Below, piece by piece: positions 26,541 to 39,420 of a stretch of DNA of 64,000 nucleotides (the first letter of the stretch is position 1; the number at the start of each line of letters is the position of its first letter). Source of the stretch: Rachycentron canadum. Its lineage: Eukaryota; Chordata; Actinopteri; Carangiformes; Rachycentridae. The DNA lies in assembly GCA_038496675.1 (NCBI GenBank), contig CM076666.1:11209649-11273648 (forward strand). Direction: 5' to 3'. The position numbers and the translations under genes were made by a program. The notes below the pieces were generated by a model. It was given only the letters and a program-made list of their open reading frames with translations, made no database searches and had not been told where the DNA came from.

Positions 26541-26744
26541 ATGAAAAACATGAGCTTTATTTTATTTTGTATGTTTTATTTAATACCACAAAGCAGTAAC
26601 CTCGGTCCGTACAGTAATTCAGTTTGAACGATGTAAGCTTAATTAAAGTGCTTTTAGGGGTTAGTAGAATCATGTAAACGTTTGACATTCAGTGCAAGAT
26701 CAGGAAAATATCTGGGACATATTAACAGCAAAATAAAGCTCTTT

Positions 26745-26750
26745 TTTATT
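26745..26750 (-). terminator. rab11fip1: Possible poly(A) signal of rab11fip1
   Basis: AATAAA on the minus strand, about 550 bases past the rab11fip1 stop and about 550 bases upstream of the brf2 start. Other TTTATT copies on the plus strand occur nearer 26556-26580, so the actual site is uncertain. Confidence 0.4.
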
Positions 26751-26805
26751 CATACATTCTGTATCATGAGCGAAAAACAGACAGTGTGCACTTTGTTTTG
26801 TCAGG

Positions 26806-26832
26806 ATATATATATATATATATATATATATA
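26806..26832. repeat. (TA)n microsatellite
   Basis: Pure TA dinucleotide repeat of about 27 bases in the presumed 3' flank of rab11fip1. Confidence 0.9.
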
Positions 26833-27302
26833 GTATTGGGTTGATCATGTAGGCAATATTAGATATTTTATAGTTTTTTATGCTTTTGAAAATAATCATA
26901 ACATATACATGAAAGGTTGTTCCAAAGTCAGACTAAGTCAGTACATATAGTGGCAAAGATGTAAAAAATATTACTGAATATATGTTTAAAAAAAAACAAA
27001 AAAAAAAAACAAAAACATTTATACTTTGATTGAAAGTTGATATAATCGCCCAGTTGAAAGGCTCTTGGCTGAAGCTGTAACATACTCTGCGAGATTTCTT
27101 TTAAATAATACATATATCAGTCATACATATTTTGTTATTATTCATTTGCCAATGTTTTGAACTTGAACTCCGAACCTTGTAAACCCAAATTTTTACTCCA
27201 GTTTCCTTTCATTGTATAACCCACAAGTATTTCAAAGTATAATTTCTGTTGTGGAGCCATCGAGAATTGGGGCTGCACTGGCAAGTACAGCTGTGAATCC
27301 AC

Positions 27303-30300
27303 CTACACAGCCTTCTTCAGAGAGCTCATGGACATCAGGATACTTGGTTTCTCTTCCATGACACGCACAAGTAAGTTGTCGATGTACTGCTCCAGCTCTG
27401 ATATCTTTTTGTCTCTAGCAGACAGTTGCTTCTCCTGTTTCAGCACCAGAGCGATGAGCTCCTCTCGAGTCAGCTGGGAATATGGGCCTTTCAGCCCAGT
27501 GTCATTTACCTGTGAGAGAATATGTATGTTTATGTTAAATACTAATATGACACAAACTCATTAACAAAAGATTCAAATGTTCATTCTACTTGATGAAGCC
27601 GATAAACAAATATTTACATATGCAATTTGAAATCTTTAAACCGGCATCAAAGTTTTGGAAAAAAAAAATATAAAAGATACCTTTGTTTTCTGAGCTTTGT
27701 CCTGAACTTCGCTAAGGATTCCTGTGGATTGGTTATATTTTTCTTCCCGAACGACGGAGACAGACTGCCGGTCTAGAGGATTAAGGGGTTTTACAGGTTG
27801 AAGTCTGCAATGACAAATAAGAGAAAGAAAGATATAGGCGCTGGTGGGATGGGAGTGAAAGTAAAGATTGTTGGTGTGCGAGTATGACTTTGTGAGATGT
27901 ATCTTCTTCCATAAGATCAAAGATTACCAGTAGTCAAACAGAATGTGGTTTGTATCAATGCCGCAAGCCAATTTACCCACAGATAGAAGACAATTAATAA
28001 TACAAGCAAAGATAAATAATGGATGAGTATCAATGATGAAAAATGAATGAGTTTGAATCATAGAAGACTACATAAGAAATGTGCAGAATGATGGAGCTTT
28101 TTCTTTTTATTAGGCATGATATCATGATATAAGCAGCTAGTGGCATGTGATCTATAAATTAAGCTGAGATAAATGAGTCACAAAAATATTCTTTTGCCTT
28201 TCCACTGAGGGACTGAGCTGTCTCACCTGCGTGAAGTTGTAGGAGGCACTTCCTGTGCTCTTGCAGGCTGGGGCTCTTTCAGTGAAGTCCCTTGGGCAGG
28301 CACAGAGATTATGGCCTCTGGACGTGGGTCACATAATTGGTTTCCACCGTTATTAGATACAGCTGCACCTGTATCATCCATAACATGGCCTCCATCTGTG
28401 TTTTGGTGAATTGAAGTGCTTGACGTGGCAGCTTTCTTTGCAGGAGGTGGGGGAGCACGGGCCACCTTTGAGGATTTGAGTTTTGCTTGAGAAGCAGCAT
28501 CTTTATCAGCAGCTCCGGACACAGGTGGAGGCCAGTGACTTGAACTAGTATTACCAGGGGTTTTTGTATCATCTTGGACTTTAAGCTCATCTTCATCATC
28601 TTCAAATGGATTTAAGCCATAAACAACATGCACTTGTTTTTTCTCTGTGCCACCTCTCTGGGAAATGTCTGTTTTGTGGTCAGGTGATAGCTCTTTTTCC
28701 CCAGAACGAGGTCTAGATGGGGCAAGACGTTTACTGGGTTTGGCTACACTTGCTGATCCTTTGGTGGTACTACTTTGCATCACACTCTGGGTGTCCTCTG
28801 TATCTGTGGGAGACTGACTCAGAGGAGGCACCATTTGTGTCCACTGCTGAGGGAGAACATTGGCAGTTTTGATGTTAATTTGTGTCAGATGTTGTGTCGA
28901 TACATCCTGCTCGCTCTGACTCTCCGCTTGATTCCTTCCTGGAGGCTGAGGAGCTGGTCGTCTCTCCCGTTGAGCACTAATGAGTTTCTTTTTTTCAGTG
29001 GAGATGGCCTTGTTTCTTACAGATGGCACAGCAGAATGACACCTGGAATAGAGACAAAGTTAATGAGGTTGCAGCAAACTCAAAGTGTTTTTGAAAGGAA
29101 GCCAGTGCGAGAGAAGTGCTCCAATTGCCTTCAATAATCGTCTTAATCGAGTCATCAAAGATGTTGAAAAAAAAAAGATAAAAATTTGAGCAAACAAAAA
29201 AAGTCACATGTAACAGAAGAGGAATACAGACTGCCTTTACATTTACTTTACATGGTGTAAAGGCAGCGCAGTATGGTAAGGTGTACTGATGTAATAAAAA
29301 AAGATTTAATATGCCAAGCAAAACTAATCCAGATTTATCCATTACTGTCAAACTTTAATTACCTAAGGTTTTGAGTCAGGTGTCATGAACTCCCTGTTCA
29401 TGACACCTGATATAATGAGGTAAGACTGTGAGCTTCCAATCTCAGCTGACAATCGACACATACATACATACATATATATATGTATAATGACTTTATATCA
29501 TTTTCATCAGGCATTACAATTTAGTTTCACTGCCGCTTTTGCTGTTGGTTCCTCTTTCTGTTGGGTTACTGATAACAATATCAAACTTCACCTTGCTGCA
29601 CAATATCTACAATCTACAACAGTTGAACTTTACAAGGCTTCAACTGTGTGAGATGTTTAATTCTCATTTTGTGAGTGTGTTGATAAGTCCATCCATGAGA
29701 CTGAAACAGTATAGAATTAGCCATGTGATCCAAAATGAAATATCTCAACAACCATCAGATGGATTATTCATAGTCCCCAGAGGATGTATCCTATTAACTT
29801 CAGGGATCACTTGACAAGATGAAGTTGACATTTAAGGCTTCCCCCTTAGTGATTTTTGATCATTTTTGCAAAACCTCTTTTGGCACCATGATCTGGTCAA
29901 AATTTCAAGCCCAAATACCTGCAAATCTAATGACATACCCATTAACCTCAGCTGAACTTTGTATTTAGTGCTTATTGCATTGCAAATGTTGACGTGCTAA
30001 TACACTCCATGCTGGTGAACATGGTAAATCGTTTACCTGTTAAACACCAGCATATTATGCAACTTTGTCATTGTGATCATAATAGAATCCAGCTCAAAGG
30101 ATTGTTATTCATGTCTGAAGACATTACAATTACAAATTAGGTCAATTACATGTTTGAAACAAATCCCTATTAATGCATTTATGTTGAAAGTAGTTATCAT
30201 GAATTTACATGACTAACAAACTGACTGTATAAAAAAAAAAAAAAGACCCCACAAATAACTGAAGGTAAATAGCTGAAACGGTTTGCATACTTCTTGTAGA

Positions 30301-33009
30301 GATGAGTTTTTATGCAACAATAATATGACTAAAGAGATGAGTTATTGCCATTGTTATAAAATTTTAAAGTGTATGCATCATTATGTTTTTTGATCCATGT
30401 GGTGTAAGATGTTTTGAACTAACCCTTGTTGAATATTGGACACTTTGCTGCTGTCGGATGCAGCGGTTGTGCCGGGAATCTCGTCGAACGGATTATTTGA
30501 AAAGTTTTGATCAAAGTGATTAGTGGAGGTGATATCTGCAGCTTTGTCTTCATCTTTTATTTTATTTTCTGTTTTCTTCCATTGTTCTGCATCTCTTCCT
30601 AGGTTTTCGCTCTCCACCCTCCTGATCTCTTCTTCCTCAATCCTCCTCGTTTCTTGTTCCACTAGTCTCCTCTCCTCCTCCACTAATCTTTCCATTTCTT
30701 CCTTTTCCTTTTTAGCTCTCTCCTCTTCCTCTTCTCTTCTCCTCCTCTCCCCCTCAATCCTCTCCCGTTCTTCCTCTTTCTGTTTTATTTCTTCTTCCTC
30801 CAGTCTCCTCTTTTCCTCTATTAATCTCTCATATTTTTCCTTTTCTCTCCTCCCTCTATCCTCTTCCTCTTGTCTCCTCCTCTCATCCTCAATCCTAATC
30901 CTCTCCTGCTCTTCCTTTCTAATTCTCTCCTCTTCCTCCTGTCTTTTCTTTTCTTCTACCAATCTCTCATATTCTTCCTTTTCCTTTCTAGCTTGATTCT
31001 CTTCCTCTAGTCTCCTCTCATCCTCTTTCCTAATCCTTTCCTCTTCCTCTCTTTGCCTTTCCTCTGCTTCAATTCTTGTCTTCTCCTCTTCCTCCAGTCT
31101 CCTCTTTTCCTCACGCTCTTCTTCTCTCCTAACCCTCTCTGCTTCCTGCTCTTTCCTGCACTTCTCCTCTTCCATCCTAATCCTTTCCTCTTCTTCCCTT
31201 CTATTTTTTTCTGCAACCTTAATCCTTTCCCTTTCTTCCTCCTCTAGTCTACTCTTTTCTTTTGCAAGTTCATATTCCTCTTTCTCCTTCCTACATCTAT
31301 CCTCTTCCTCTTGACTCCTCCTCCTCTCTTCCTCAATCCGAATCCTTTCCTGCTCTTCCTTTCTAATTCTTTCCTCTTCCTCTTTCTGTCTCCTCTCTTC
31401 ATCTTCCAGTCTTCTCCTTTCTTCTAACAATCTCTCATATTCTTCCTTTTCTTTTCTAGCCCTCTCTCTAGCCTCTTCCTCTTGTCTTCTCTCCTCCTCT
31501 TCTCTAATCCTTTCTTCTTCCTCCTGTTGCCTCCTTTCTTGGTCCTCTAGTCGCCTCTTTTCCTCAGCTAATCTTTCACGCTCTTCTTCTTGTCTTCTAA
31601 CTCTCTCCTCTTCCTCTTGTCTCCTCCTCTCTTCCTGGGCCCTTTCCTCCTCCAACCTTATCCTTTCCTCTTCCTCTCTCTGCCTTTTTTCTTCCTCCTC
31701 AATTCTCCTTCTTTCTTCTTCCTCTAGTCTCCTCTCTTCCTCTGCTAACCTTTCACGCTCTTCTTCTTCTCTCCTAACCCTCTCCTGTTCCTCTCGACTC
31801 TTCCTCTCTTCTTCCCTCTGAATCCTTTCCTCTTCTTTTTCAATCCTTTTTCTTTCTTCTTCCTCTTGTCTCCTCTTCTCCTCAGCTAGACTCTCAAGTG
31901 CTTCTTTTTCCCTCCTCAACCTCTCCTCTTCCTCTTCTTTTCTCCTCCTCTCCTCTTCCAAACTAATCCTTTCCTCTTCCTCCCTTCTAAGTTCATCCAT
32001 GTCTGCTGTTATATTTTCTACTTCAGCTGTCTCCTCCTCTTCCTCTTCTGTCCAAGGTGAGTACTGCCTAACTGCCTTCAGTGAATCAACAGATGGGGGG
32101 GAGCTTTCAGGGACATCCTCCATGGATCCATGGCCTGAACTGGCCAGACTGAAGTTTGAGCCGATGCGAGATGTCCGAGGCTGTGGCTCCTCACAGTAAA
32201 CATGACTGCCATTGATGCACAAGTTGCTCTGTTCAACAGCGCTATGTTTTTGGAGGCCAGAGGAGGAATCTTTGCTGTCTGAGCTGCCTGAGCGTTTATG
32301 TATCATGAACTTGAACTTCTTTTTACCTGAAAGATAATTGGAAACATAACATGCATTTAATTACAAAGAAGACAAGAATGAATAAGTAACGAGTAAAGTG
32401 AGTGAGTAAATGAAAAATTGTTGCTCCCGACCCTCAGAGGACTCCACATTCAGACCAGATGACTGGCTGCCGCTCAGTGAGGAGTTCTTCGCAGGCAGGA
32501 CAGACATGGACTGAGACATGTTTCTCTGTAGGTTGGACTTGGGGGAAAACAAAGACTTGATTTTATGTTTCTTCTTCTTCTCATCCTTCCCTGCAGCTAC
32601 CTCCCCTGCCTCATCCTCGCTGTCCGTCAGAACCTGAGAGAAGGATGGCACCACGCTAGACATGGTATCCGATTCCTTTTTCTTGCCACGCACTTTGTCC
32701 TTGAACTTGCCCAGGCGAGACCGGGACTTGCCAGCAGCGGAGAGATCAAACATGCTGGCGGTCATGTTGTTTCTCATGAACTGGATGTCAAGAAGCACCT
32801 CTCCCCTGTCTTTGTCTGCCTTTCCAGTCTTGTCCAGTAACTTAAACCATCTGTTAAAGAGAGGCATACAATTAGAATGACATATACATAACAATACATA
32901 AAAGTCTGATTAATTTAGCATCATTTCAAATGTAAAGTTTTTAGAAAAGAGCACATTATATTACTCAGGGTGTCATTAACGTCTTATTTCCATCTTGGCT
33001 TTATCAGGC

Positions 33010-33051
<42 letters not shown>

Positions 33052-34768
33052 TGTTGTGTTTGAACAAGTTAACAATGAGAATTAATTTTGCAATAAAGCT
33101 GCAGATTCAGTTGATAATTCTCTGTATGTTCAACATTACAAGCAACCTTTGGCATTGCTCATTTAATAATCAGTATTTCTCTAAAAATATGATCCATAGT
33201 CTTAGCCACTTTAATGAATGATCATAGTTGTGGTACGTTCATGGACATATGCTGAGGATTGAATGTTGTCTGTGACAGCCCACAGTGTAACATCATTCAG
33301 TCAGTGGTAGTGAGCGATACTAACATGACATGACTCAAATGTCCCAAGATCATGTACTTGATGTACTTTGATATATTACTATGGAGGAGTTTGTCCTGTG
33401 AGTCTACAAAATAATTGGAAAACAATGTCACAATTTTATTAAGAATATTGTATCTGATATATAGAGTATAAATCACAGTATATGGCAAATATATGTGAAA
33501 GATAAAGTAATTTTAGTGCATCTTCAGTATTTATGCAGTACTATATGATCAGATCATTATGACAGTTTCCTTACAAGCCAGGAAACAATACTGAATTATT
33601 AACTACCCTGTCCTTCCAGGGTCCAGTGTGCACGTGTGAACATTAAAGCCCTCCAGAGTATTTACATTCATCATGTACTTTTAAGATCTGACACTTCACA
33701 GACTGTCTGTAATAATTGAGCCATGTTCCCTCACAAAGCTCACCATAATGTAAAGGCACAGAAAAAAATCATCAGAACTCAAGGACAGTACATTGATGTT
33801 TAGTCCTCATCAGTTTCTTTGTGGAAACTATGATCAATCCCAGAGCAAACGGAAAGTGACTCAGCAGTGCCTTGAGTATGTTTTTGGAAAGTCTGTGGTG
33901 ATCTAAGCACAATCAGAAAACTGACCAAGAGGGAAAGTTTTTAATACTGTACTGACTGCATCAGCCTCTAATATGGAGAATATGAAAATGTCCTGTAGGT
34001 ACTTTTACTTTCTCATGTCTCTCACAATTGAATCTAAATAAAAATGTCCACATCAGAATTCTGTTAGACACTACAGATGCTCACTGCAAAATGCTGGCAG
34101 TTTTCCATCCTGAACTGTACCATGGATTTATACTTAGCAGGCCCAGTGATAGCTTATCATCCACTGTGCGCTTCACTACATGCATCAATATGTTCCCAGA
34201 CATTTAATCCTGCACACAGTCAACAAGGCAGGTCGCCCTCCCTGGAGAAAGGAGTTTTTATGTAAGAAGATTAGTCTCTGTCTCTCAAAAAAACCTAAAT
34301 TAGTCAAGTTCACATGGAACCAATCTGCTATTAACCTCATTATCACCTTTTAAACATGCGAGAGGCACTGTTGCTTCCACAGAGCAAGAAGCAGTGCCTG
34401 CAAACACCGCACGTCAGACGTCCTTGATGTGTTACTTGATGTGATACTAGACATGTAAGGAACCCAACATAAATACTGCCTACATTCTCAAACAAGCAAT
34501 TTTTTTTTTTTTTGAGAAATGTAGAAAATCCCAGACAAGACTCATACTCAAACACATCCACTGAGACCAGACTGTTGACTTTGCACTACTTCAGCACCTG
34601 TGTCATGGTCCAGTTCTGACAGAAGAGCCTCAGAATGAGCAGAATAATTCAACAGAACAACAAAAAGTAACTGTCAGCATAAAAAGTGTCTATCAGGCAG
34701 AAATCTGAGGTCAGCTCACCACTGAACAAACAACTGAAATCTGAATTCCTGAGGAAATGAGGAAGGGG

Positions 34769-34807
<39 letters not shown>

Positions 34808-37800
34808 TTGTTGTGGCCTATCTTTCTAGTAATGGAAAACATGTGAAATCCTTAAAAATGAACAGATACAGTTCACAAATGTTTTACAAAACAAAATGCT
34901 GAAGCACTACATGCAAATCTAAATATAATCATTGTATATTGTCTGTGTGTCATAAACAGTACCCCCCGCCCCTGCCTGCAGTTTACATAACACCACACCC
35001 TTAGATGCCACTGAATGTGCGTTCTCTCAGTGGTGCTGAATCAGATATGTTGCTGAGAATCAACCTCCTCCTCCTCTTCCTCCCCCTCTCTCTCTCTCTG
35101 AGGAATGCTTCAGATGTGTGGCACAAACAAACTAAGGGGGGAAACGCCTTTTCATGAAAGCTGCTGTCACAGCTACTCTGTTTCCTACTGCTAATGAGTA
35201 ATGAGATGCAATTTGTGAATTTAACCCCTGACATTATAAATATTCCACTTTGAGGCTTCCTAATGATGTGTCTGGTGAATGTCCATCAGCAGAACAGATA
35301 ATGAATTTATTCATCATGTTGACAATTCTGCAGCAGTTACATTGTTACTCCCATACACAGTAACATATTTATATGTGGCACAACATTATGAAACAATATA
35401 TTTCATCCAATCCTTCTGTGGTGTTAAAGCATCCAGGGATAGTTTCACTGTTAAAGAGGAACCATTTTTCAATCTAATAGGACCTAAATAGCATTTTATT
35501 CATCATCAATCATTTTATCACATCATGATAATATCAAACATATCAAAATTTCAACTTCACAAGGAAATGTCATTGTTACAAATGTATTACACTTAAAAAT
35601 ATCCTTAAGGGTATTGCGATAATGAATTTAACCATTCCACCCAGTCCTGTAGTATAAGAGTGTAATTCTAATTCAATATCAGTATTCTGTTGTGGTTTAT
35701 AGCAGCATAGCATGGGTTTAGTATCAATATTTGTGTGGCATAAGCATTAATGGTCTATAGCATTGCATAGCAATAGCATTATCACTAATGGTATATTGCA
35801 ATATAGGTTTATTTCACAACACTGTGCTTCACTGATCCCTACAAAAAGCACCAACACAAATATAGGAGAAGTAAGTTATTTCAGTTGAATCAGAGGGGAA
35901 GTTGCAGACATGTTGGGGCGTTAGCTGGCTAGGGTAGTTAGAAGTGTGCAGGAGGAATTAAAAAAAAAAAAACAAACAAACTGCTTTTACTTGAAAATGC
36001 TTGGATGATGTTAATGTTCTTAAAGTCAGTAATCTCACACCCATGTGAATAGAAGAAAGTGTTGCTCTGCTGTACAAATAGAACCAGAACAGCATAAACC
36101 ATGACTCAACATTTTGGTAATTTACTCTACTTTCTGCACACACACATCCTTCCTTATGAAACCTGGACCACTGATAAGACAATGCTCTGAGTGGCTCAAG
36201 CCTTTCTTATCACAGAGCACAGCTGCATGAGTGGGAGAAGAGCTGAGTTAGTGAAACAATTTCACAGTGATAATGTCCAATGTCTTATCACATCAGTCCA
36301 CGTCAGTGGAGCAGAGAAGCAGAAATAAAGGCCTGCACAAAGAAACCAGAGTGGAACTGAAAAGAAATTTCCTTTTCCATGTGTGTCACAAACCCCTGTT
36401 TGAACCTTGTGCTATTTTTAATACCACAGTCCATTACCATACATCTTAGAGCTCACACTATGCAGGACATAACCTGTAACCTGGGACTTTCCTTCATGCA
36501 GGTTACGAAATAATCATTTCACAATGATGTTTCTAGAGGTGCTAAAATTTATCTTACTGTATCCAGGCTACGTGGTGCAAGCACTTTTAGACCAGCAGAT
36601 TTTGGTAATAGTACGACTAAACTAAACTAAATTTGTCATTAGCCTCATTGATATAGATGTTATAATGTCCATATAGCTGATGAGGCTGATACAGTTAGAA
36701 AATAGGCCTTTTCACAGATGTGTCAACACATTTTGATCCATCCCAATAAGAAAAGTACATGACTAAATAATATATATCAGTGAGTTTAAATAAGCAGCTT
36801 CTGTTTCAAGGTGGATGTTGGCTAATTATCAAACTGCCATGACCTATGGAACAGAACAGAGTCATTGTTAATATGATTATTAACCTAGCTTTTCTTCTTG
36901 TATGGAACATGTCCTTTGGGAACCAGTACAGCCACAGAGGCTTTCTTCAGTAAATTTGACCCTGCCAGACTGTCCCCGAGGCCATCACGGTTTGTTTTTT
37001 GTTGATAAAACAGTCAGGAATGTGAGGCTAAAGCCAGATTTAAACCTCAGAGGCAAGGTGCATTCACCAGGTTCACAGAAAGATCAACAAGGATCAAACG
37101 GTGCAAAAAAATAGATCATTAGACATTCACCAGAAATCCTCATGAAACTTGAGTGCTCAAGCTTGAATGACGAGCTGCCAAAAGGGCAGATGTGATCAGA
37201 GACACACACAGCACTAAATCCAAAACCACGTATGATCAAACATACAGCACGCAGCTTGGTGAAGTTCAGCTCAACATGCTTTTTTTCCAGGGCAGAAGAA
37301 GACAGTTGGACACTAGCCAAAAGCAAAGGGAAGGCAGAACAGTGTGAGAAGATTTGTGATGTGTGGCACTTAGACCACAGCTCATTTCATGCTTTCAAAT
37401 CTAAATGAACTAAAGAAGGCTTCACCCTTTTGCTCCGATTCATGAAAGGTTTGTCACAATATGAACAGATGACAAATGTCTAAGCTCTTATGCTGAAATA
37501 ACATGAGAAAAATTAGCCACAATATTAAATGTCAAATGTCAGCAATGTCTAAAGCATCAAACAACTGTAATGTAGGTAAGAGACGGGAGTGTTGTTGTGT
37601 GTTTGTTTGTGTATTTGGACAAATAGACTAGTATGTAGTCTGCCTTTGTATAATACCAGTCACATGGCGTGGGACGGAAGTACCAGAAACAGCTTAGTGC
37701 AACCAAGGTTTTCATTCTTACCAAATTAACCGTGACAGGATGATTAATCTTGCATTTCAAATTTTAATGAGGATGACAAGAATTAAAATACTAAACATTT

Positions 37801-39420
37801 TTCTTTGACCATTCAGAGCATCTTTTCTGCTTAAAGGAGCAGGTATAATCGCCATTACTGAGTCACTAATACAGACGGCAGTGGAAGCCAGGCCTGAAAC
37901 ACGGCATCACTGCCATGACAAACACAGAAGAGATGTGTGTGAAGCACCATTTAATTACTTCACCTCCTCTGCTCATGTGTGGATGGTGTGTAATGAGAAT
38001 TCAAATCTGAATGCTTGGTGTTTCTGATCTCGGCGTCCTTACGAAAATGAGCCTCAGTGGGCACAGTGAGGTGAAGTTGTGGTCTTCGTGGGGAAGGGGG
38101 GTGGTTTACTTTCTATCATTGTCAAGTTCAGTCAATGAAAGAGTGAATCTTTTTGCTTACTTCGTTCGCCTGAGTTAGTAATGCTGATTGGCATCCTTGA
38201 AGGCTGCAGCTGAGGGAACAAATCCCTTAAGCTGCAGTGGAGCCAGTGGGCAACATTCATAAGTCAAACCCACCAGAGCGGGACTGTGTAGTGATGCATG
38301 ACTGTGTGTTTGTGTGTGTGTGTGTGTATTTGAATACCTAAATTCAGTAGAAAAAGAAAAATGAGGAAACACACATTTAAAAATGCACAAATTAGGTAAA
38401 TCAATTTCATATGGTAACCCTGGGCTACATTTATCACAGATGGTGCATAATTTTTGTATTAAAAAAACATGGTTTGTAGTTATAAGGGATTTAATAGGGA
38501 TTATGGTTTTGTCCTGCAACACCACAAAGCCTTGTGTGACTGAGAGCCAGCAACCAAGAGTTGTTCCCCTGTGATGCAGATGAAAATCATTTGAACACTC
38601 TGCTTTGCACCTCCCATGATTTGCTCATTTACATGCATCTTAAATTAACCTGCTCATTGAGGTGTTGTATGTTCATAGCCTCATTCTTGTTGAACCATTC
38701 TCAGCTTCTAAAGTGTGCATTTTATTTGGTGCTCTTAGTCTTCTATGAAAATGAACTGAATCTCTTGTAGTTTATGGACTTTTTGCTGGGACAAGACATT
38801 TTTTGTTTTTCGGGACATTTTCATTTGCTTTCTAATTCATAAGCTCCTCAGCTGAGCATAGAGTAAATAAAAACCAATTACTAACATATTGTCCTTAAAA
38901 ATGGACCATGCTGCATAATGAACTGTTGGTTGAAAGTATATGTTGATGCTCATACCCTTGTTGTTGAATGCATGCTTTCTGCACTGTGGTATTCGTACTT
39001 TAACTTGACTGTCCCACACAGATGAATGTCAAAATCTTGAACTAACTTCCTGCTGCAGTTCACTTACTCGGTCTTGCTGCGGGTTTTGTCCTCACTGAGC
39101 GGCAGCAGGTTGATGACCGCCTGTCCCAGCGGTTTGTCTGGACCCACCAGGGCCCGGTGCAGGACATGGACATGCAGCGTGCCCCGCTCCCCTCCTCCTC
39201 CTCCGCCGAGGTGCAGGGGCGGCAGGTCGAAGGCGGCCTCCTCCTTCCACACCGGAGCCACACTCTTCTCCACCACCGAGGTCTGATACTTCTCCTTGCC
39301 CACTTGCATGACCGCGTACGCATCGTTGGTGCCGCTTTTCCCCTTTGTCCTCAGGCCTCGGGCTTGAAGTACCGTTACCTGGACGCTTGTGGGACACCAC
39401 GACTGATCCGCCAAGGACAT
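27303..39420 (-). CDS. rab11fip1: Rab11 family-interacting protein 1 (Rab coupling protein), 1273 aa
   Basis: Class I Rab11 effector that links Rab11 (and Rab4/14) to recycling endosomes. Exons on the minus strand: 39420-39068, 32850-32432, 32326-30424, 29042-28227, 27804-27681, 27509-27303 (3822 nt; TAG stop; phases agree). Residues 1-118 form the Ca2+-independent C2 domain (QVTVLQARGL, NDAYAVMQVGKEKY) with a Gly6 loop at 72-77. Exon 2 carries DIQFMRNNMTASMFDLS, a strong family signature, and MSQSMSVLP. Exon 3 has CINGSHVY, then about 460 Glu/Arg-rich residues (roughly 370-833). NPF motifs lie at 869-871 and 1036-1038. The last exon is the Rab-binding domain, LTREELIALVLKQEKQL to residues YID (1247-1249). 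The exon 2 donor (GAGG|GTCGGG) is weak; a nearby GT (context TCTG|GTCTGA) in the same phase is an alternative and would remove only a few residues. FIP2 and FIP5 fit less well. Confidence 0.92.
29457..29485. repeat. (TACA)n/(TA)n microsatellite
   Basis: Short compound tract of TACA then TA units in intron 3 of rab11fip1. Confidence 0.8.
29735..30118 (+). repeat. Degenerate teleost interspersed repeat in rab11fip1 intron 3
   Basis: Recognisable phrases of a repeat common in percomorph genomes, in the expected order: 'gaaatatctcaacaac', 'ccccagaggatg', 'tggtcaaaatttcaa', 'caaatacctgcaaatctaat', 'acatacccattaacctcagc', 'tggtgaacatggtaaa', 'cctgttaaacaccagcat', 'tttgtcattgtgat'. The copy is diverged and non-coding and sits between exons 3 and 4 of rab11fip1. 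A shorter copy of the distal part is at about 60112-60256. Confidence 0.7.
30600..31990 (-). repeat. rab11fip1: Charged-helix coding repeat in rab11fip1 exon 3
   Basis: About 1.4 kb in which the plus strand is nearly all C and T, so the coding strand is nearly all purine. It encodes about 460 residues of imperfect repeats of the form (E)n-(R/K)n with I/L/Q spacers, for example RKEEEERIRKEEQERI and EERRRQEEEE. Hydrophobic residues recur but a strict heptad is not obvious, and E-R/K spacing of 3-4 residues is common. This suggests a stable single alpha-helix or a loose coiled coil. There is no proline or glycine within most of the tract. The antisense open frames over this region are by-products of the base bias. 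Confidence 0.85.
33013..33047 (+). repeat. Poly(A) run of about 35 bases
   Basis: Pure A homopolymer. It could be the tail of an old retroposed element, but the upstream sequence is not a recognisable SINE or processed gene. Confidence 0.9.
34771..34802. repeat. (GT)n microsatellite
   Basis: Pure GT repeat of about 32 bases in rab11fip1 intron 1. Confidence 0.95.
38303..38327. repeat. (GT)n microsatellite
   Basis: GT-rich tract of about 25 bases in rab11fip1 intron 1. Confidence 0.85.

Larger units (their letters stand above)
32851..39067 (-). other. rab11fip1: Large first intron of rab11fip1
   Basis: 6.2 kb between the C2-domain exon and exon 2, with donor GA|GTAAGT and acceptor TTTAACAG|A. 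No coding exon is recognised inside it on either strand. It contains a run of about 35 A (33013-33047), (TG)n tracts at 34771-34802 and 38303-38327, and a CT-rich patch near 35061-35099. A first intron this long in a membrane-trafficking gene could hold enhancers, but none can be named. Confidence 0.7.

Noticed and set aside
30523..30996. 157-residue Ser/Leu-rich plus-strand open frame
   Set aside because: Antisense to the Glu/Arg-rich exon of rab11fip1; it is open only because the purine-biased coding strand leaves few stops on the complement.
33013..33047. Poly(A) run as the tail of a processed pseudogene
   Set aside because: No gene-like sequence upstream and no flanking duplication noticed.
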